From: Hufsiella arboris
GTDB lineage: Bacteria > Bacteroidota > Bacteroidia > Sphingobacteriales > Sphingobacteriaceae
Direction of reading: 5' to 3'
DNA length: 64,000 nucleotides
Assembly: GCF_009834875.1 (NCBI RefSeq)
Contig: NZ_WVHT01000002.1
Coordinates: forward strand, 124,001-188,000
Shown: positions 59,796-64,000 of the stretch, one piece after another
Layout of the letters: every line of letters starts with the position of its first letter
Numbering within the stretch: position 1 is the stretch's first letter
Made by a program: the position numbers and the translations under genes
The notes under the pieces: generated by a model
Seen by the model: only the letters and a program-made list of their open reading frames with translations
What the model was told of the DNA's origin: nothing
Databases searched by the model: none

Positions 59796-60920
59796 TTAAT
59801 AACTGATTACCTGTTCTTCGATCTCGATAGGAACATCTCTCCATCGGTATTGCTGATCGCGAAGTTGTGGTTCAAAGCCGGCCTCTTTAATCGATTCCTG
59901 TATTCCTTTTGCTGTGAAACGATGTGGCGCTCCTGCTGCTGAAACAACATTTTCTTCAATCATAATTGAACCAAAATCATTGGCGCCACCATGGAGGCAG
60001 AGTTGGGCAACCTGTTTTCCCACAGTTAACCATGATGCCTGGATGTTTTTAATGTTTGGTAGCATGATTCTGCTTAAAGCAATCATCCGGATATATTCGT
60101 CGCCGCTTACGTTATTTGTAATTCCGCGAAGCCTTCTTAATAAAGTTCCATCATCCTGGAATGGCCAAGGGATAAATGCCACGAATCCTTTTGAACTTTC
60201 GGGTTTTTCTGATTGAACCTGGCGTATCCAAACTAAATGTTCAAACCGTTCTTCAATAGTTTCCACATGTCCGAACATCATGGTAGCTGAAGAAGGTAAA
60301 TCCAGTTTGTGAGCGGCACGCATTACGTCGAGCCATTCTTGCCCTCCGCATTTTCCTTTTGAAATAAGCCTGCGAACACGATCGTTCAATATTTCAGCTC
60401 CGGCTCCCGGAAGAGAATCAAGACCCGCTTCTTTCATAGCTTTCAACACATCGTAATGCGACATGCCTTCAAGTTTAGAAACGTGGGCTATTTCGGGAGG
60501 GCCTAGAGAATGCAGTTTTAGTGTAGGATAAAGTTCTTTTAGTTTGCTGAAAAGATCGGTATAAAAGCTAAGACCGAGATCGGGATGGTGGCCACCCTGA
60601 AGTAAAAGCTGATCTCCGCCATATCGGAATGTTTCCTCTATTTTTTGCTTATATGTTTCAATATCAGTTATATAGCTGTCTTCATGACCAGGGCGCCGAA
60701 AGAAGTTGCAAAATTTGCAATTCGCGATACAAACGTTGGTGGTATTAACATTGCGATCAATTTGCCAGGTAACTTTGCCATGAGGAACCTGTTTTTTTCG
60801 AAGCTCGTTGGCTACGTACATCAGTTCGGCGGTCGCAGCGTTTTTAAACAGGTAAACGCCTTCTTCCTGCGAAAGGAAATCAAAGTTCAAGGCGCGGTTA
60901 AGCAGCTCGGAAATATTCAT
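59796..60920 (-). CDS. mqnC: Cyclic dehypoxanthine futalosine synthase MqnC
   Basis: A 374-residue radical SAM enzyme of the futalosine menaquinone pathway, which cyclises dehypoxanthine futalosine. The SAM cluster is CIANCKFC near residue 59. The QGGHHPDLGLSFYTDLF, SLGPPEIAHVSKLEGMS, SLPGAGAEILNDRVRRLIS, TMMFGHVETIEERFEHL and FIPWPFQ blocks identify MqnC rather than its relative MqnE. ATG 60920 (MNISELLNRALNF) lies five bases after a -7 element; GTG 60926 is an alternative. The adenine deaminase gene lies 30 bases upstream on the same strand. Confidence 0.93.
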   Translation of the reverse strand: MNISELLNRALNFDFLSQEEGVYLFKNAATAELMYVANELRKKQVPHGKVTWQIDRNVNTTNVCIANCKFCNFFRRPGHEDSYITDIETYKQKIEETFRYGGDQLLLQGGHHPDLGLSFYTDLFSKLKELYPTLKLHSLGPPEIAHVSKLEGMSHYDVLKAMKEAGLDSLPGAGAEILNDRVRRLISKGKCGGQEWLDVMRAAHKLDLPSSATMMFGHVETIEERFEHLVWIRQVQSEKPESSKGFVAFIPWPFQDDGTLLRRLRGITNNVSGDEYIRMIALSRIMLPNIKNIQASWLTVGKQVAQLCLHGGANDFGSIMIEENVVSAAGAPHRFTAKGIQESIKEAGFEPQLRDQQYRWRDVPIEIEEQVISY

Positions 60921-60925
60921 CAGCA

Positions 60926-60933
60926 CAAAGATA
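60926..60933 (-). promoter_or_regulatory. -7 element immediately before mqnC
   Basis: Minus-strand TATCTTTG is a full match to TAnnTTTG and ends five bases before ATG 60920, so the mqnC message could be leaderless. A TTTG lies 25 bases upstream of it, a slightly long spacing. Confidence 0.45.
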
Positions 60934-60950
60934 CTTAGTGTAATTGTTAT

Positions 60951-62597
60951 TTAAGAAGCAAAAGCGTCATCTAAAAGTTTAAACTTGTCGCCGTCAAAAA
61001 GGCCCTTGTCGCTTAGTTTTAAACTAGGTATCACAAGTAAAGCCATGAACGACAATGTCATAAATGGAGATGAGAGCGTCGAGCCGCATTCCTTTGCCAT
61101 CAAATCGATCTCGGTGTATTTTTTTGCAACCTCATAACCATCAGCGGTACTCATAAGGCCGGCCACGGGTAACGGTAAAATGGAATTCTTTATGCCGGTT
61201 ACGCAGCTTACACCTCCTTTGGCTTCAATAATCAGATTTACAGCTTCAGCAATACTTTCATCGTCAACGCCTACAACAACGATGTTGTGACTGTCATGTG
61301 CCACGGAAGATGCCAGAGCGCCGGTTTTTAAGCCGAAGTTTTTGATAAACGAGATAGCAGCCGGGGCATCATGATACCTGTTGACCACCGCGATCTTTAA
61401 GATATCATTCTCCAAGTCAGTTTGTACATAACCGCTTTTCGCAGTTAATTCGAACTCAAGCCTATTAGTGATTAATTGTCCGTCAAGTGCTTCGATGACT
61501 AATGTTTTCTTACTGTCGAGATCGGACGCAACGCCAAAATCAAATGGCTTTTTGGTTTTGCAATCGAAAAAGTTGATTGGTTCAGCTTCAGTTGTATTAA
61601 TCAGGCTTTCGCCGTTTTTTGCTACCAGCAAGCCGTCAATATAGGTCTCAAGTGTTTGGAAATGAGTAAGATCTTTTACTAAAACAAAATCTGCCGGATC
61701 CTTTGGCTGTAATAAGCCGATGTTCAATTTGTAATGCTTTACGGGATTTATGCAGGCCGCTTGCAAGATTTTGAAAACGTCAACTCCTTTTTCAACTGCA
61801 CGTTCACAGAGCTTATTTATATGACCTTCAACCAAACTATCAGGATGTTTGTCATCGCTGCAAAACATTATGCTGTCCGGAAAATCGTTCAGCAAATTGA
61901 TCAGTGCCTCGAAATTTTTAGCAGCGCTTCCTTCACGGATCAGAATCTTCATTCCAAGCTGTAGTTTTTCTAAAGCTTCAACTTCCGTAAAGCATTCATG
62001 GTCTGTACTTATTCCGGCTTCAATGTATTTTCTGACCTCATCACCTTTTAATCCCGGTGCGTGGCCGTCGACTGGCTTATTGTATTTTTTTGCCGCGGCG
62101 ATTTTCTTTAAAACTTCGGCATCGCCAAATAAAACGCCGGGATAATTCATCATCTCAGACAGGTATTTAATCTCGTCGCGCTTTAGTAAAGACTCTACAT
62201 CATCGGGATTAAGCTCGGCACCAGCCGTTTCAAAGACAGTTGCCGGTACACAGCTGGGAGCGCCAAAATTAAATTTAAAAGGAACGGTTTTGCCGTTATC
62301 AATCATAAATTCCACACCTTCCATTCCGCAAACATTGGCAATTTCGTGTGGATCACTTACTGTTCCGACAGTGCCATGCACCACTGCCAGTCTGGCGAAT
62401 TCCGAAGGAACCAGCATCGAACTTTCAATATGGACGTGAGCGTCTACGAAACCAGGTAAGATAAAAGGGTGGCTATCATCGATATCATCGCTTAGTTTTT
62501 CAATGCGTTCGATCCGTTGGTTTTTAACGATGATGGTTGCCTGGTAAATTCGTTTTTGCGCGATGTCGACCAGGTTTCCGGAAATTGAAAAGTCCAT
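60951..62597 (-). CDS. ade: Adenine deaminase
   Basis: A 548-residue amidohydrolase converting adenine to hypoxanthine and ammonia. [28 protein letters not shown] near residue 46 has the metal-binding [30 protein letters not shown] the next ligands, [14 protein letters not shown] and [17 protein letters not shown] the rest; the C-terminal [20 protein letters not shown] and GGVSCV segment is typical of the Ade family. Length is normal. It lies just upstream of mqnC; adenine is the by-product of the aminofutalosine branch of that pathway, so salvage is a reasonable link. Confidence 0.95.
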   Translation of the reverse strand: MDFSISGNLVDIAQKRIYQATIIVKNQRIERIEKLSDDIDDSHPFILPGFVDAHVHIESSMLVPSEFARLAVVHGTVGTVSDPHEIANVCGMEGVEFMIDNGKTVPFKFNFGAPSCVPATVFETAGAELNPDDVESLLKRDEIKYLSEMMNYPGVLFGDAEVLKKIAAAKKYNKPVDGHAPGLKGDEVRKYIEAGISTDHECFTEVEALEKLQLGMKILIREGSAAKNFEALINLLNDFPDSIMFCSDDKHPDSLVEGHINKLCERAVEKGVDVFKILQAACINPVKHYKLNIGLLQPKDPADFVLVKDLTHFQTLETYIDGLLVAKNGESLINTTEAEPINFFDCKTKKPFDFGVASDLDSKKTLVIEALDGQLITNRLEFELTAKSGYVQTDLENDILKIAVVNRYHDAPAAISFIKNFGLKTGALASSVAHDSHNIVVVGVDDESIAEAVNLIIEAKGGVSCVTGIKNSILPLPVAGLMSTADGYEVAKKYTEIDLMAKECGSTLSSPFMTLSFMALLVIPSLKLSDKGLFDGDKFKLLDDAFAS

Positions 62598-62677
62598 ATG
62601 TTAATTTGAGGCGATAAAATTACTTAAAATTAAATTTCCGCAAGTTGCCTATCAATTTCCACTTTCATCAAAATATA

Positions 62678-62685
62678 TAACTTTG
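62678..62685 (+). promoter_or_regulatory. -7 element of the M16 peptidase genes
   Basis: TAACTTTG matches TAnnTTTG, 31 bases before ATG 62717. No TTG at the usual spacing. Confidence 0.45.
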
Positions 62686-62716
62686 CTGCTCAAAAAATTT
62701 ATAACCAACATATTCC

Positions 62717-63958
62717 ATGGTTAAGTTTAACAGATTTACACTTGCTAACGGCTTGCGCGTTTTAGTACACGAGGATAAAACCACGCCAATGGCCGTTGTC
62801 AATATACTTTATGATGTCGGCGCGAGGGATGAAGATCCGGAACAAACCGGTTTTGCCCATTTATTTGAGCATTTAATGTTCGGCGGATCTATAAATATTC
62901 CAAGCTACGACGAGCCTCTTCAACGCGTTGGCGGCGAAAATAACGCCTTTACCAGCAATGATATAACAAATTATTATGTAACACTTCCTGCAGTGAACCT
63001 TGAAACAGCTTTTTGGCTCGAAAGCGACCGTATGCTAAATCTCGCGTTCAGCGAAAAAAGCCTGGAAGTTCAGCGAAACGTAGTTGTTGAGGAGTTCAAG
63101 CAGCGCTATCTGAATCAGCCGTATGGCGATGTGTGGTTAAAGCTTCGCCCGCTGGCTTATAAAAAACATTCTTACCGTTGGGCTACTATCGGCAAAGAAA
63201 TATCACATATCGAAAATGCCAAAATTGAAGATGTAAAGGCATTCTTCAAAAAGCATTACAATCCGCAAAACGCGATTATGGTTGTAGGCGGAGATGTGAA
63301 CACTGAAGAGGTGAAAACACTGGCTGAAAAGTGGTTTGGCGGTATCCCGGCAGGAGAGAAGTATCAGCGTGATTTGCTTAAGGAAGACCGGCAAACCGAG
63401 CCAAGATATGAAACGATAAAAGCAAAAGTGCCGATTGACGATCTTTATATCGCGTTTCATGTGCCGGCGCGAATCGATCAAGGGCACTATGAGTGTGATT
63501 TGATTTCGGATATTTTGTCGAGAGGAAATTCTTCCCGCTTACATACATCATTGGTAAAGGAGCAAAAAATATTCAGTGAAGTTCATGCCTATCAAACCGG
63601 AAGCCTGGATGAAGGATTGTTCATTGTCGAGGGGAAGCCATTGTCGGGAATTGATATCCATGATGCAGAGAAAGCTGTTTGGAACGAGTTGGAGAAATTA
63701 AAAAATGAACTGGTTCCGGAAGATGAACTTACCAAAGTGAAAAATAAAATGGAATCGACCATGGTTTTTTCTGAGATGAATTTGCTTGACAAAGCCATGA
63801 ACCTCGCCTATTTTGAGCTGTTAGGAAACGCCGACGGATACAATCACGAAACTGCCAAATATCTAAAAGTCGACGCAACCGCTATTCAAGACCGCGCTAA
63901 ACAAGTATTCAGCAAGGAAAATTCCTCGACACTTTATTATCTAGCCGAAAATGATTAA
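62717..63958 (+). CDS. M16-family zinc peptidase, catalytic subunit
   Basis: A 413-residue insulinase/processing-peptidase-like protein. The inverted zinc motif HxxEH is in FAHLFEHLMFGG near residue 50, and the third ligand Glu in VVVEEFKQRYLNQPYGD about 76 residues on, so the active site is complete. No signal peptide is seen, unlike many Bacteroidota M16 proteins, so it may be cytosolic. The length is that of one two-domain half; the next gene, overlapping by eight bases, should encode the second half as a separate chain. Confidence 0.93.
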   Translation: MVKFNRFTLANGLRVLVHEDKTTPMAVVNILYDVGARDEDPEQTGFAHLFEHLMFGGSINIPSYDEPLQRVGGENNAFTSNDITNYYVTLPAVNLETAFWLESDRMLNLAFSEKSLEVQRNVVVEEFKQRYLNQPYGDVWLKLRPLAYKKHSYRWATIGKEISHIENAKIEDVKAFFKKHYNPQNAIMVVGGDVNTEEVKTLAEKWFGGIPAGEKYQRDLLKEDRQTEPRYETIKAKVPIDDLYIAFHVPARIDQGHYECDLISDILSRGNSSRLHTSLVKEQKIFSEVHAYQTGSLDEGLFIVEGKPLSGIDIHDAEKAVWNELEKLKNELVPEDELTKVKNKMESTMVFSEMNLLDKAMNLAYFELLGNADGYNHETAKYLKVDATAIQDRAKQVFSKENSSTLYYLAEND

Positions 63959-64000
63959 CAGAACCGAAGCTCCTGCATTCAGGCAGGTTGAACATATAGA
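63951..64000 (+). CDS. Start of a second M16-family protein (cut by window end)
   Basis: ATG 63951 lies inside the end of the M16 peptidase gene in another frame and opens a reading frame (MINRTEAPAFRQVEHI) that runs off the window. The eight-base overlap implies translational coupling. M16 peptidases often come as a catalytic subunit plus a partner that lacks the zinc motif; this is the likely identity, but only 16 residues are visible. Confidence 0.55.
   Translation, partial: MINRTEAPAFRQVEHI

Noticed and set aside
1-64000. tRNA, rRNA, riboswitch, IS element or integrated phage
   Set aside because: No cloverleaf-like sequence, aptamer core, transposase or integrase, or flanking direct repeats with such genes were recognised on either strand by eye; a covariance-model scan would be decisive for RNAs.

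Overview
The window is a dense, ordinary-looking stretch of chromosome from a Bacteroidota bacterium, most probably family Sphingobacteriaceae (Mucilaginibacter/Pedobacter-like; an inference from gene families, not a database match). Supporting signs seen in the sequence: promoter elements of the Bacteroidota type (TAnnTTTG near -7), few Shine-Dalgarno sequences, many small or secreted families typical of the phylum (DUF2911, DUF3810, DUF4199, DUF5996, Wzi, OmpP1/FadL), an archaeal/eukaryotic-type prolyl-tRNA synthetase, a cysteine-free type B ribosomal protein L31 and an Nramp transporter fused to a UspA domain. I saw no insertion sequence, prophage, CRISPR array, rRNA or tRNA.

Layout. 1-9.5 kb: end of an SGNH hydrolase, two tandem Tat-exported sugar isomerase-like proteins, small enzymes (SRPBCC, GNAT, AlkB, dienelactone hydrolase), an amino-acid permease, a secreted serine hydrolase and a frameshifted DUF1569 gene. 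9.6-19.4 kb: DUF2167 protein, biotin synthase, DUF3810 metalloprotein, nucleoid-associated protein, two exported beta-propeller proteins, a FadL-type outer-membrane protein and a Gly/Tyr-rich lipoprotein. 19.5-23.5 kb: proS, a membrane-anchored MutS-like ATPase, a DinB-fold protein and a small protein in one run. 24-27.4 kb: a three-gene exported cassette (internally duplicated DoxX-like membrane protein, beta-barrel, vanadium haloperoxidase-type lipoprotein). 27.5-38.3 kb: small unknowns, a membrane-tethered LuxR-type regulator, scattered surface-polysaccharide genes (DUF1972 glycosyltransferase, Wzi, polyprenyl sugar-phosphate transferase), cellobiose 2-epimerase-like protein and a Tat-exported metallophosphoesterase preceded by an 11-bp-phased repeat array. 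38.4-42.2 kb: mntR, Nramp-Usp, outer-membrane barrel and smpB, the first three joined by ATGA overlaps behind a 14+14 bp palindrome. 42.3-64 kb: mostly housekeeping: Lrp regulator, ung, lysS, acyl-CoA ligase, iscSUA, methylmalonyl-CoA epimerase, rpmE2, a GlmU-like protein, tpiA, prmA, mpl, scpB, a tandem pair of exported ferritin-like proteins, mqnC beside adenine deaminase, and an M16 peptidase whose partner runs off the end.

How the parts work together. The clearest functional units are the metal-uptake operon (regulator, inner-membrane transporter, candidate outer-membrane channel), the iron-sulfur assembly operon, and the menaquinone (futalosine)/adenine salvage neighbours. The most intriguing uncharacterised units are the DoxX-like/barrel/haloperoxidase cassette, the metal operon's coupled barrel, and the phosphate-box-like array before the phosphoesterase. 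I did not find a clear defence or otherwise radically new system. Function calls come from recognising families by eye; no similarity search was run.
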